A stretch of DNA of 64,000 bases. It comes from Prochlorococcus sp. MIT 1300 (GTDB taxonomy: Bacteria > Cyanobacteriota > Cyanobacteriia > PCC-6307 > Cyanobiaceae). This document shows positions 26,184-34,408 of this stretch, piece after piece (the first letter of the stretch is position 1; the number at the start of each line of letters is the position of its first letter). The position numbers and the translations under genes were made by a program. The notes beneath the pieces were generated by a model. It had not been told where the DNA came from and made no database searches. It saw only the letters and a program-made list of their open reading frames with translations. The DNA is taken from NCBI RefSeq assembly GCF_034092375.1, contig NZ_CP139302.1, positions 1,302,001-1,366,000 on the forward strand, in the 5' to 3' direction.

Positions 26184-27682
26184 TTTTCTAGCACTTCAAT
26201 TAAATTATTTGTTAGAACAGATTTAGCAATCGGAGTGTTTCCCATTGTTTCTACTGCAATTGATGCCATACAACATCCTATAGCAGCTGTTGCCATCATT
26301 GGCTCTCCACTCGCTAAACCTGTAGCCATTAAAGCTAGTAAGGAATCTCCTGCGCCAGCAACATCTAATGGATTTACGCACAATGCTGGAAATGCTTGTG
26401 AATCCATTTCATTAGAAGAATTTCTATCGTATGCAATAAAGCCTTCTGCGCCCAACTTCATAATTAGACGTTGACTTTCCGTTCTTCTGACTAAGTTTTT
26501 GCTAAGTATCTCTAGTCCAGTATCTTTATCTTGGAGCGCAATACGGGCCTCACGTTCATTAGGACACAATAATGAAAAGCCTTTAAATCTCATAATACTT
26601 CCAACTTGGCTACTACATTGCAAGTCTCCAAAGAGCAGTAGCTTATGCTTTTCAGCTAAAGATCTGACAGCCTCTAAGATCTTTTTAGTTACTACACCGT
26701 AGACAAAGTCTGAGATAACAATGCCGTTTACTTGAGGCGCTATTTCTTCTAGCTTATCTAAAATTTGTTGTTCTATATCTTGACTTAAGAGGTGATCTTC
26801 TAGTCTGCTAACTCTAAATAATTTTTGATTTTCAACTACATATCTTTTTTTAAAGGTAGTAGGACGACTGTTGTCTGTGACTAAGTGGTTGCCGATATTT
26901 CTTTTATTCAAATCAGCGTGTACTATTTCGGCGGTCTTGTCATTTCCTACAACTGAAATTAAATCGCACTTAGCACCAAGTGCTCTTATATGTGAGGCCA
27001 CAACTGCTGCACCTCCTATGAAGTTTTTGTGTTCGAGCTCTCTTACAACGACTACAGGTGCCTCCGCACTCATGCCAACAGCCTCGCATGCAGCATATTG
27101 ATCAATGATGGTATCCCCAAGTACAGCCAGTCTGGAATTTTGCCATGCCTCCATTGAGTTCAAGAGCTTATTCAGGTCCAGATTTTGTCTTTTACAAGCA
27201 ACTTTAAATTTCACTCGTCTATCTTTAATTAATTCTTTTTCTGATCTTGAAAGTAAATCAGTTGTAGCGTAATGTATTTCACCAGCGTGAAATTCAACTG
27301 TTTTTCCCTGACCTCTTAAAATAGAGGTTGCTTCCAATATTTCTTTATCCATAGAGTTTTCGTATTCTTTACCAAGAACAAGCAGATTGGGCATAAGTAT
27401 TTTTATCGCCTGGCTCAACTCATTATCTTGTAAAAGGATAACGGCATCCGCCATTTCAATCATGGCTAGAGCTTCAGCTCTTTCTTTTTGCTTAAATTGA
27501 TAACGTCTTTCACTTTCACCTTCCCCATCACCTATCAATGCAACAGCAAGGACATTCCCTTGGGCTTTTGCATGTTTTAAATACCGTATATGTCCAGGGT
27601 GTATAGTTGTAAAATGTCCATAGGCCAAAGTTAGATTTTCTATAGGCTTAGCGTCTTTAAGCTTGATTATTTTAGAGCTCAT
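26180..27682 (-). CDS. HldE-like bifunctional nucleotidyltransferase-kinase, domains in reversed order
   Basis: A 500-residue fusion. Residues about 15-150 are a cytidylyltransferase-like domain with GHFTTIHPGH (HxGH at 28-31). Residues about 185-500 are a PfkB/ribokinase-like domain with RLAVLGDTIIDQY, an IGGAAVVASH segment, and NPLDVAGAGDSLLA holding the catalytic Asp. In E. coli HldE the kinase comes first and the adenylyltransferase second, so here the order is inverted. By family, the kinase would phosphorylate C1 of a heptose 7-phosphate-like sugar and the other domain would form an NDP sugar. Nucleotide and sugar are inferred. It overlaps both neighbours by 4 bp. Confidence 0.82.
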   Translation of the reverse strand: MSSKIIKLKDAKPIENLTLAYGHFTTIHPGHIRYLKHAKAQGNVLAVALIGDGEGESERRYQFKQKERAEALAMIEMADAVILLQDNELSQAIKILMPNLLVLGKEYENSMDKEILEATSILRGQGKTVEFHAGEIHYATTDLLSRSEKELIKDRRVKFKVACKRQNLDLNKLLNSMEAWQNSRLAVLGDTIIDQYAACEAVGMSAEAPVVVVRELEHKNFIGGAAVVASHIRALGAKCDLISVVGNDKTAEIVHADLNKRNIGNHLVTDNSRPTTFKKRYVVENQKLFRVSRLEDHLLSQDIEQQILDKLEEIAPQVNGIVISDFVYGVVTKKILEAVRSLAEKHKLLLFGDLQCSSQVGSIMRFKGFSLLCPNEREARIALQDKDTGLEILSKNLVRRTESQRLIMKLGAEGFIAYDRNSSNEMDSQAFPALCVNPLDVAGAGDSLLALMATGLASGEPMMATAAIGCCMASIAVETMGNTPIAKSVLTNNLIEVLEK

Positions 27683-28731
27683 GTTTCTATTGTTACCCTC
27701 CCTGCTATTGAGCCATCCCTCATCTTAGCGATAGCATCATTTATGTCTTCCAGTGTGTACGACTCTCCAAGAATGCAATCTAAATTTAAAACACCTTTTT
27801 CTACCAACCTTGCTAGTTGAGGTATATCCTTGCTTGGTTGGCATTCACCCCCATGCGAGCCCACTATTGTTTTTCCAAAGTGCAAAGGGAGTGAAAATAT
27901 ATTTATCTCTTCTCCCTTTTTTGGAACACCTACTAGAATTATTCTGCCATTAGAGTGAGTGAGTTTATAGCCCATTTCAATTATTTTGGGGATACCTGTA
28001 TTGTCAACAAAGACATCTAATGCTTGGCCATTTAGTAATTTACTAATCGCCTCTTCCGGGTTCTCACTATTGCTGTTAATTACATATGTTGCACCAACCT
28101 TTTTGGCTAATTTAAGTTTATTGTTATAGATGTCTACAGCAATAATTGGCCATGCAGAACGTAATTTTGCGGCTTGTATGATATTTAACCCTATTCCCCC
28201 AGCGCCAAATACTACAATTGACTCTCCTATTTGTATCTTAGCATTGTTTTGTATTACTCCAAAACCAGTAGTTACTGCACATCCAAATAGTGCAGCGATA
28301 CTAGGTTTGATATTTTTATCTATTTTAGTACATCTATTTTCACTGATTATTGCATGAGAATTAAAGGTTGTTATCCACCCTGCATTAACTTTATTCCCCT
28401 TCCATAGATAATTAGGTGGAGGGGCTTCCATTCCCAGGCCTTTTTTCCAGTGTAAAACCACCTTGTCCCCTACTTGAATATGTTTTACACCAGCACCAAT
28501 TTCAAGAACAGTAGCGCAACCTTCATGGCCTAGTAGGTGCGGGAGGTATGGATCTGGTCCCTTGACTCCACTTATTTCCCCCAGCTGAGAACCACATATT
28601 CCACTTACGTGAATTTTTACTAATACTTGACCAGGCAGCAGTTTGTCAGGCAATAAAAGGGTATCGACAACTAATGGTTCATTTTGTGAGACCAGAATAG
28701 CGGCCTTAAACGATTTAATGCCAGACTTCAT
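27679..28731 (-). CDS. zinc-type medium-chain dehydrogenase (MDR)
   Basis: A 350-residue MDR. C46 (GICGSQ) and H69-E70 (LLGHEG) give the catalytic zinc set. VVFGAGGIGLNIIQAA is the Rossmann NAD(P) loop. The usual four-Cys structural zinc loop is absent: the corresponding stretch (GLGMEAPPPNYLWKG) has no Cys. The start at 28731 is preferred because of the AGAGG Shine-Dalgarno just upstream and the conserved SFKAAILV beginning. An in-frame ATG at 28923 would add 64 residues read antisense-style through the methyltransferase gene. It probably oxidises or reduces a sugar or polyol in the operon's pathway. Confidence 0.8.
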   Translation of the reverse strand: MKSGIKSFKAAILVSQNEPLVVDTLLLPDKLLPGQVLVKIHVSGICGSQLGEISGVKGPDPYLPHLLGHEGCATVLEIGAGVKHIQVGDKVVLHWKKGLGMEAPPPNYLWKGNKVNAGWITTFNSHAIISENRCTKIDKNIKPSIAALFGCAVTTGFGVIQNNAKIQIGESIVVFGAGGIGLNIIQAAKLRSAWPIIAVDIYNNKLKLAKKVGATYVINSNSENPEEAISKLLNGQALDVFVDNTGIPKIIEMGYKLTHSNGRIILVGVPKKGEEINIFSLPLHFGKTIVGSHGGECQPSKDIPQLARLVEKGVLNLDCILGESYTLEDINDAIAKMRDGSIAGRVTIET

Positions 28732-28741
28732 TTGCTTGCCT

Positions 28742-29413
28742 CTACTCAAAATAAATGAATGAGTGGTCTCCTGTATAGCCAGTATTTTCGAACCACCAAA
28801 GCCATTCTTTAGGTGTATGAAATGCTTCACATGTAAGTTGCCAATATAATAGGTTGGCTTTTTCTTTTTCATTCCTATAGCTTTCAACACAGATATACTT
28901 GTAATTATTACCAACTCTTTCAATCTCTTTCAGGGCTTTCTCTAGTTCGTAGGAATATAGGCAATGCAGAGTATTAATTGAGATGACCAAGTCAAAATAA
29001 TTATCCTTCCAAGGAAGCTTTGTAGCATTGCCAAGTTTTATATTATCCTTCACTTCTTCTTTGGCATGCTCTATTGCATAACTGGAGATATCTAAACCAT
29101 GTACCTCTGCATCAGGAATTACCTTTAGCCAATCATAGAGCAGATAACCTTTGCCACAGCCAATATCAAGTATTTTGGGATGCTTGGGAAGTTTAAAGTA
29201 ACTAGACATTTGTCTTGCGACTTTTTCCCATCTTCCTTCAATATATTGATATCCGCCGTAGCAGATTCGGCGGTCTCCATCCCAATAATCAAATCCCCAT
29301 CTTTTAGCTAATTCGGCTGCTTTTTCTTTAGGGTAAATAGGATCATTTACTCGTCCTAAATAATCTCTATTTGTGCTTTTATGAAGCACACTCATGAAAT
29401 CAACTTCAGACAT
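28742..29413 (-). CDS. class I SAM-dependent methyltransferase
   Basis: A 223-residue methyltransferase. ILDIGCGKGYLL (near 76-87) is motif I for SAM binding. VHGLDIS carries the acidic ribose-binding residue, GNATKLPW follows, and YFDLVISINTLHCL is motif IV. No membrane segment is present, so a soluble small-molecule or sugar methyltransferase is likely. O- or N-methylation of the operon's sugar is the simple reading. The start at 29413 overlaps the upstream SIS gene by 8 bp; a second ATG at 29395 is possible. Confidence 0.75.
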   Translation of the reverse strand: MSEVDFMSVLHKSTNRDYLGRVNDPIYPKEKAAELAKRWGFDYWDGDRRICYGGYQYIEGRWEKVARQMSSYFKLPKHPKILDIGCGKGYLLYDWLKVIPDAEVHGLDISSYAIEHAKEEVKDNIKLGNATKLPWKDNYFDLVISINTLHCLYSYELEKALKEIERVGNNYKYICVESYRNEKEKANLLYWQLTCEAFHTPKEWLWWFENTGYTGDHSFIYFE

Positions 29414-30023
29414 TCAAATTCTCCAAAGCTTTCGGCTTGTTTGTGTTGAGCCATTGCATACAGAGATGACCAACAATTAGCTGGCTATCTTCAGCAATTT
29501 GCATGTCATTTATGCCAAGATGTATGGCCACACTGGCAAGATTTAGGCACTTTCCGCCATCGAATGCAACAATTGCATATGTTTTTAGACTTAATTTATT
29601 AGCAATTTCTAAAGCCTTAACTACATTAGCCGAGTTTCCACTTCCTGAGAGGACAATCAAAAGATCTTTAGGATTACCTTTGACCTCTATTTGATTTGCG
29701 TAGATATTTTCATAGCCTGTGTCATTGGCTAAACATGTTATTAATCCTGTATTAGCGGATAAGGCTTCTACCTTTAAGCCAGAAATTTTTGGTGCAGGTC
29801 CACAGGCTCCGATGCCGTAGTGCAGATCATTCGCCATGTGTATTGCATTAGCTGCACTTCCTCCATTACCGCAGATAAAGACATTGCGGCCTTCAACCCA
29901 TGTGGCTAAAAGATCATGTGAAAGATTCTCTATTCCTTTAATTACATTTTCACTAAAGCAACCTACTAATTGCTTTAAATAAAAACTTGTAGAGTCTTTA
30001 AAATTCGAGGAAGAGTTATTCAT
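29406..30023 (-). CDS. SIS-domain phosphosugar isomerase, GmhA-like
   Basis: A 205-residue SIS protein similar in plan to GmhA. CGNGGSAANAIHMANDL (about 50-66) is the phosphosugar loop. LSGSGNSANVVKAL near 120-133 is the second SIS loop, and a C-terminal QLIVGHLCMQWL helix follows. It is a distant paralog of gmhA at 18654-19229. It most likely isomerises a ketose phosphate (sedoheptulose 7-phosphate or a related transketolase product) to the aldose. It shares TAATG with the upstream nucleotidyltransferase gene, so expression is coupled. Confidence 0.8.
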   Translation of the reverse strand: MNNSSSNFKDSTSFYLKQLVGCFSENVIKGIENLSHDLLATWVEGRNVFICGNGGSAANAIHMANDLHYGIGACGPAPKISGLKVEALSANTGLITCLANDTGYENIYANQIEVKGNPKDLLIVLSGSGNSANVVKALEIANKLSLKTYAIVAFDGGKCLNLASVAIHLGINDMQIAEDSQLIVGHLCMQWLNTNKPKALENLNV

Positions 30024-30763
30024 TAATTATCTCCCAAAGATTGTGAGAAAAGTTTTTGTGCCTCCTGCAGTGACTCAGATGTCCCTATATCTAAATACGG
30101 GGCAGTGGTATGCCATGTTTGTATTCTACCTTTCAGCTGAGGAATTATTTCCATACTGAAATCTTCTACACCAGTCGGAAGCTTCGCCAGCCAATCTAGA
30201 AAGGGTTTGTCAAATAGGTAGATTGCCCCGTTGGCACAATTCCCTGGTGGATTAGGAACTTTCTCATGAAACTCTTGCATGACACCATTGGAGTCAGTTA
30301 CCACAATGCCGCAATTTCTAGGACTTGAGGTTTTAAATGTAAGCATAGTTAGTAAGCACTCCTTAGGCTTCTTGCTATGTGCTTTTATTAGATTCCCCAG
30401 ATTTGCTGATGTGATGTTGTCTGCATGGATTAAGAGGCCTGTTGAGTTTTCAAAGAAGTCTCGATTAGCAAGCATTGTTCCTGCTGTACCGAGTAACGTT
30501 GTTTCATGTACTGTTTTCAAAGACATGGATGATTGGGGCCAGTCTTGAATAAAACTGTTCACCTGCTCAGAAAGATAGTGGGTGTTTACTAGGCAAGATT
30601 CACAACCGAGTGCTTCTAGGTTTAAAAGCCACCGTTGAAGTAAGGGTGTATGACCTATTTTGACTAGGCATTTAGGTGTGCTTAATGTAAGAGGCCTTAA
30701 TCTTGTGCCATACCCAGCAGCCAACAAAAGAGCTCTTAATCTAATCTTATTAGTATTTTTCAC
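30023..30763 (-). CDS. sugar-1-phosphate nucleotidyltransferase (HddC/RmlA/MurU-like)
   Basis: A 246-residue NTP transferase. LLLAAGYGTRLRPLT (near 11-25) is the nucleotide loop and TPKCLVKIGHTPLL carries the conserved P-K-[PC]-L. LIHADNI has the metal-binding Asp. It resembles HddC and MurU in length and lacks an allosteric C-terminal domain. The start is GTG, overlapping the previous stop as TAGTG. Working with the SIS isomerase and the HldE-like kinase, it could form the NDP sugar. Two nucleotidyltransferase activities in one operon (this and the HldE-like N-domain) suggest either two products or one inactive domain. Confidence 0.78.
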   Translation of the reverse strand: MKNTNKIRLRALLLAAGYGTRLRPLTLSTPKCLVKIGHTPLLQRWLLNLEALGCESCLVNTHYLSEQVNSFIQDWPQSSMSLKTVHETTLLGTAGTMLANRDFFENSTGLLIHADNITSANLGNLIKAHSKKPKECLLTMLTFKTSSPRNCGIVVTDSNGVMQEFHEKVPNPPGNCANGAIYLFDKPFLDWLAKLPTGVEDFSMEIIPQLKGRIQTWHTTAPYLDIGTSESLQEAQKLFSQSLGDN

Positions 30764-31980
30764 TAGAATTCTATTTTTTCAAGGATTAGATCTGCTAGGG
30801 CAAAACTTGCTGTGAAGGCAGGAGAAATGCAGTTCATAATGTGTGTACTGTTTCTGCCTGATAAGCAAATGAAATCATCTTCTAGCCTATGCGATTTTTG
30901 ATTAAATAACTGTGAACGTATACCAACCTTTTTGCTTATTTGAATGTGATTATACTCTATTTTGGGAATTAATTCTTGAGCAGATTTGATTAGAAAATGT
31001 GGAATGGAAAGAAATGATTGTTCATGTACATACTTGCGAAAACCACCTCTATTGTTGATATATTGATTGGATAAAAGCGCAAGGTTTTGTATCGCCGACC
31101 AAGGCTCTATGCCTTCCAGTCCATAATAATTTTCTCGCCCCAATGCTGGTGTAGCAGTTGGTCCAATACTTATTTTTGGTTTAAGATCTGCGCTTGGAGT
31201 GAAATGGACTCCTAAGAATGGAACATTGAGATCTGGTACTGGATATAAATTGCATTTGGGCTGTATAGAACATTGCTCTTTGATTTCCCAGTAAAGGCCT
31301 TTGAATGGTAATAACCGATAATTTAAGCCTACCTCAAATTTATGAGCCACCTTGTCAGCTTGAAGACCGCTACAATTTATAAGGTGTGAATAGTGTAATT
31401 TTGTACCATCATTGAGTATGACTTGTTGTTCGTTTGGAATTGGGTTCCAATTTGTTTGACCTTTTATAAATTTTACTCCTTTCTTTCGCAACTCTGACTC
31501 TAGAGATTGAACTACAAGTATTGGTTTGACGACACATGTATTTGGACTCCATAGCGCTCTGCCAGTAGCAGTTCTTGCTTCAGGGAGGTGAGAATAAAGT
31601 TGTTTTTCATCCCATATCTCTATCGTGGCTCCATTAGCAACACCTCGAGTTGCAAGAACATCTAGTTGGTCATCAAGATGCTCCTTTTGAGGAACAATGA
31701 CTTTGCCACATTTGTTGATTGGCAGGCCTCTGTCTTCGACCCATCGCCGCAATCTTTTGGCTCCTTCGACACATACCTTGGCTTTAATTGTTCCTGGCTG
31801 ATAGTAAAGTCCAGCGTGCAAGACGCCGCTATTCCTGCCAGAGCTATGTAGTCCTATGTCTAACTCTTTTTCAACTATTATTATGCTCTTAGTAATTTTT
31901 TTTTCTAGCAATTGATTGGCTAATGATAGCCCTACCATGCCACCTCCGATTATAATTACATCTCCAATATTTTCTTTCAT
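30763..31980 (-). CDS. LhgO-like FAD-dependent oxidoreductase
   Basis: A 405-residue FAD enzyme of the DAO superfamily. IIIGGGMVGLSLANQLL (9-25) is the dinucleotide-binding motif (GxGxxG at 12-17). SSGRNSGVLHAGLYYQPGTIKAK is the signature stretch of L-2-hydroxyglutarate oxidase (LhgO). A C-terminal GRNSTHIMNCISPAFTASFAL segment is the usual FAD-closing part. In a sugar operon the substrate may be a hydroxy acid or a sugar acid, not necessarily 2-hydroxyglutarate. The ATG at 31980 overlaps the GT4 stop (ATGA); an upstream start at 32019 would read into that gene. Confidence 0.78.
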   Translation of the reverse strand: MKENIGDVIIIGGGMVGLSLANQLLEKKITKSIIIVEKELDIGLHSSGRNSGVLHAGLYYQPGTIKAKVCVEGAKRLRRWVEDRGLPINKCGKVIVPQKEHLDDQLDVLATRGVANGATIEIWDEKQLYSHLPEARTATGRALWSPNTCVVKPILVVQSLESELRKKGVKFIKGQTNWNPIPNEQQVILNDGTKLHYSHLINCSGLQADKVAHKFEVGLNYRLLPFKGLYWEIKEQCSIQPKCNLYPVPDLNVPFLGVHFTPSADLKPKISIGPTATPALGRENYYGLEGIEPWSAIQNLALLSNQYINNRGGFRKYVHEQSFLSIPHFLIKSAQELIPKIEYNHIQISKKVGIRSQLFNQKSHRLEDDFICLSGRNSTHIMNCISPAFTASFALADLILEKIEF

Positions 31981-33173
31981 GATGAATAGCTGGAGAAGAT
32001 AGATTGTAGCTGAAGACAACTATTCTTAACGCTAAAAAATTCATTAACTTGAAGTTTTCCTGCTTGGCTTACCTTCTCTAATAACTTTGGATCTTGAATC
32101 AGCATTTTAAGTTTATTGGCTAAATCTCTTGAATCGCCTGGGTTGAAAATCAACCCTGTCTTGCCATCTTCGACTAGTTCTGAGGCTCCTCCAACACCCG
32201 ATGTTATTAGGAGAAGACCGCTTGCTTGCATCTCAGCCCCTACTATTCCAAAAGCTTCTGGGTAAATGGAGGGGAAGATGCCGACTCTATGGAGTATGAG
32301 CATTCTCGCGAGTTGTTCTCGATTTAGGTTTCCCGTAAAAATCACTATATCTTCTAACCCTGCTTTTCTTAGTAAGCCCTCCAGCGCTTCACGATAGCCA
32401 CTCTGGAAAGAAGCTCCTGCAATCATCCCGTTGACGTAAACCCCACTTTCTTTCAAGCCTATTAGGGCTTCAACAACTGTGTGGGCGCCTTTGCTGCCCA
32501 TAAGTAAACCTGCAAAGCAGACGCTTAACGGGTTGGTAGATGTTCCTAATTGAGCTTGCTTGCCTTGAGAAAAGGTGTTAATTGGTGGCAAATTTCTTCT
32601 TAAAGACTCTTCGCCAAATAACTCAACTCTTGCTCCTGGATAGATTACAGGTTCATTACTAATTGGAAACCCCTCTCTGATCATTGAACTCTTTACTGCT
32701 TGACTTGCACATACCATCTTGTAGTTTTTTTCAGTTGGGTAACTATGTATTGGGTAAGGTGCTGAGATAAAGCCTATATGATGCACAATGGGTAGTTTGG
32801 TTTTTATTAATACTGAAAGAATTTCTGGTCCAATTAAATCTAGATTTCCAAGCAGGATCCCGTCGAATTTTTGTTCTCTAATAATTTCTTTTAGCTTCTC
32901 ATTGTTCCATTGATTTATTGAATTTATTTTATTTGCATCCTTTAAAAAGTTAAGCCCGTTTTCGAAAGTGCCTTTTAGAATGAGTTTTCGTTCGATTATT
33001 TCCCCGCTTGGGCTAGGTCCTTGTGGGCCCAAGTAGGCCGCATCGGAACTTGCCACTACTATTTGATAGCCAAGTCGCATCAAGCCCCACGCAAAGTCAG
33101 CCATACATCGCCCGTACCCACCAAGTTCTTGTGGTGGGTAGAGGTTGGTAACGATCAGAATCCTTTTAGCCAT
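31977..33173 (-). CDS. GT4 family glycosyltransferase
   Basis: A 398-residue GT4 protein. ILIVTNLYPPQELGGYGR (4-21) is the N-terminal acceptor-domain start with the conserved Gly-Gly. CFAGLLMGSKGAHTVVEAL (near 228-246) opens the donor domain, and PEAFGIVGAEMQASGLLL is the E-x7-E region. It is the first gene of the 13-gene minus operon, so it is the best candidate for the transferase that uses the operon's special sugar. The start ATG (33173) is back-to-back with the plus-strand gene at 33182, only 8 bp apart, so the promoter lies inside that gene or close to it. Confidence 0.85.
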   Translation of the reverse strand: MAKRILIVTNLYPPQELGGYGRCMADFAWGLMRLGYQIVVASSDAAYLGPQGPSPSGEIIERKLILKGTFENGLNFLKDANKINSINQWNNEKLKEIIREQKFDGILLGNLDLIGPEILSVLIKTKLPIVHHIGFISAPYPIHSYPTEKNYKMVCASQAVKSSMIREGFPISNEPVIYPGARVELFGEESLRRNLPPINTFSQGKQAQLGTSTNPLSVCFAGLLMGSKGAHTVVEALIGLKESGVYVNGMIAGASFQSGYREALEGLLRKAGLEDIVIFTGNLNREQLARMLILHRVGIFPSIYPEAFGIVGAEMQASGLLLITSGVGGASELVEDGKTGLIFNPGDSRDLANKLKMLIQDPKLLEKVSQAGKLQVNEFFSVKNSCLQLQSIFSSYSS

Positions 33174-33181
33174 AGTGTTTG

Positions 33182-33484
33182 ATGGACCGCTTCCCTTTAA
33201 AGCAACGTTTGAAACATCGTTTGATTAAGAGCAGATGGGAGAGATGGCTTTTCCCAGCTCTTTGCGCAGTGCCTTACACCGCGTCGTTGATTTGGCTAGT
33301 TCAGCGTGGTCAGCTTTGGGTTGCTCAGATCATGCTGACACCTATTTTGATGGGGGCAGCGCTTATTGGTATCACTTGGCTTTTGGCTCATGCGGAGTTT
33401 CGGATGAGCACTAGTATCTCTGTAGAATCTTTCTCAAAAGTCATACGTAAATGGTTGCGCTCCCTACTAAATCCTGGTCCTTAG
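33182..33484 (+). CDS. small membrane protein, unknown function
   Basis: A 100-residue protein with a basic N-terminus (KQRLKHRLIKSRWERW). Two hydrophobic segments follow (about residues 24-42 and 50-69), predicting a two-helix inner-membrane protein with its charged ends in the cytoplasm. No family is recognised. It overlaps the next gene by 34 bp in another frame, and both precede the paired GT4 gene and the repeat protein. It may be an accessory of the surface-layer system. I used the ATG at 33182; a TTG one codon earlier is also in frame. Confidence 0.5.
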   Translation: MDRFPLKQRLKHRLIKSRWERWLFPALCAVPYTASLIWLVQRGQLWVAQIMLTPILMGAALIGITWLLAHAEFRMSTSISVESFSKVIRKWLRSLLNPGP

Positions 33485-34398
33485 GAAGTTCTTTGGCAGA
33501 AGGGAATAGAGATGCTTTGGCAAAGTTTTGGTTGGCTGCACCAGTAGATCAGCTACAAACACTATGGTCGTCTGAATTTGGTCAAGCTTCAATGGCCTTA
33601 ATTGGCCAACTGACCCCAGATAGTTCATTTACTCCTGAGCAGGTTGCGATTCGAGAAAGCATTAATGAGCGACTAAGAGCCGAAGGCCTGCAGCAGCCAT
33701 GTGCCCCACAACTTCTTTTGGCAGCCTTTCTTTATTCACCCCCAGGTTTGATGACTATTGCCAATCCAGAGCAGAATCTTCCTGCTTGGCTGGCTGCAGA
33801 ATATAAAAAAATTTATGAGGGTTCTTCAAGCGCAACAGAACCAGTACAACCCGATACGGTTTCTAGGCCAGTCCAGGCAGAGAATGTTCCTGCTTCGAAT
33901 GCCCCTCAATCAGCTTTGCCTGATTTTGGTCCCTTCCCTAGTTCGTTGCAGGAATTAGTTGGTAATAGGGTTCAGCTAAATAGAATCTTGGGACTTTCCA
34001 ACTTGTATTACATAGATCCTGAAGATCAGGAAATTCTCGGTGAGCTTCGACAGCTGCGCTCTCAGTTGGTGGACTTAATTCTTCAAGCACCAGAACCAAC
34101 ACTAGAGCAAATTTGGGCCAGTGATTTTGGCGATCGTTTTTGGGCCATGGTTCGCTCTGGGGTTCAGAAAGAAACTTTGGCTGATCAAGATGAGCGCTAT
34201 AAAGCTTTGGCAGTTCAGAAACTTGATCCAAATGCGGGAGGAGGTTTTGGTAAACCTGGAGCAATCAATGCCTTTTTGGTATCAATGCTTTATTACTTGC
34301 CGGGCACTATGAAAGTTGATGATGCTCAAAGCAAGTTGCCTAATTGGCTTTTTCCACATTATGAACAATTATTTGCTGCAGCTATTACTTCCAAATAA
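33451..34398 (+). CDS. internally duplicated protein of unknown function
   Basis: A 315-residue soluble protein I do not recognise. It contains two copies of a roughly 100-residue unit, at about 30-123 and 210-310. Both copies run Leu/Trp-x-S/D-FG, then a helical stretch, then A.....YSPPG-M or YYLPG-M, then LP-x-WL and an aromatic Y....Y/F. The linker (about 125-165) is rich in Pro, Ser, Ala and Gln. A separate conserved-looking stretch near 180-195 reads GLSNLYYIDPEDQE. No membrane segment or signal peptide is seen. It lies directly upstream of a GT4 and the repeat protein, so an accessory role in their assembly is a guess. Confidence 0.55.
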   Translation: MVALPTKSWSLGSSLAEGNRDALAKFWLAAPVDQLQTLWSSEFGQASMALIGQLTPDSSFTPEQVAIRESINERLRAEGLQQPCAPQLLLAAFLYSPPGLMTIANPEQNLPAWLAAEYKKIYEGSSSATEPVQPDTVSRPVQAENVPASNAPQSALPDFGPFPSSLQELVGNRVQLNRILGLSNLYYIDPEDQEILGELRQLRSQLVDLILQAPEPTLEQIWASDFGDRFWAMVRSGVQKETLADQDERYKALAVQKLDPNAGGGFGKPGAINAFLVSMLYYLPGTMKVDDAQSKLPNWLFPHYEQLFAAAITSK

Positions 34399-34408
34399 AT
34401 AGCCCTAA

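Noticed and set aside
28731-28923. 64-residue N-terminal extension of the dehydrogenase
   Set aside because: It overlaps the methyltransferase gene and lacks family similarity; a Shine-Dalgarno supports the start at 28731.
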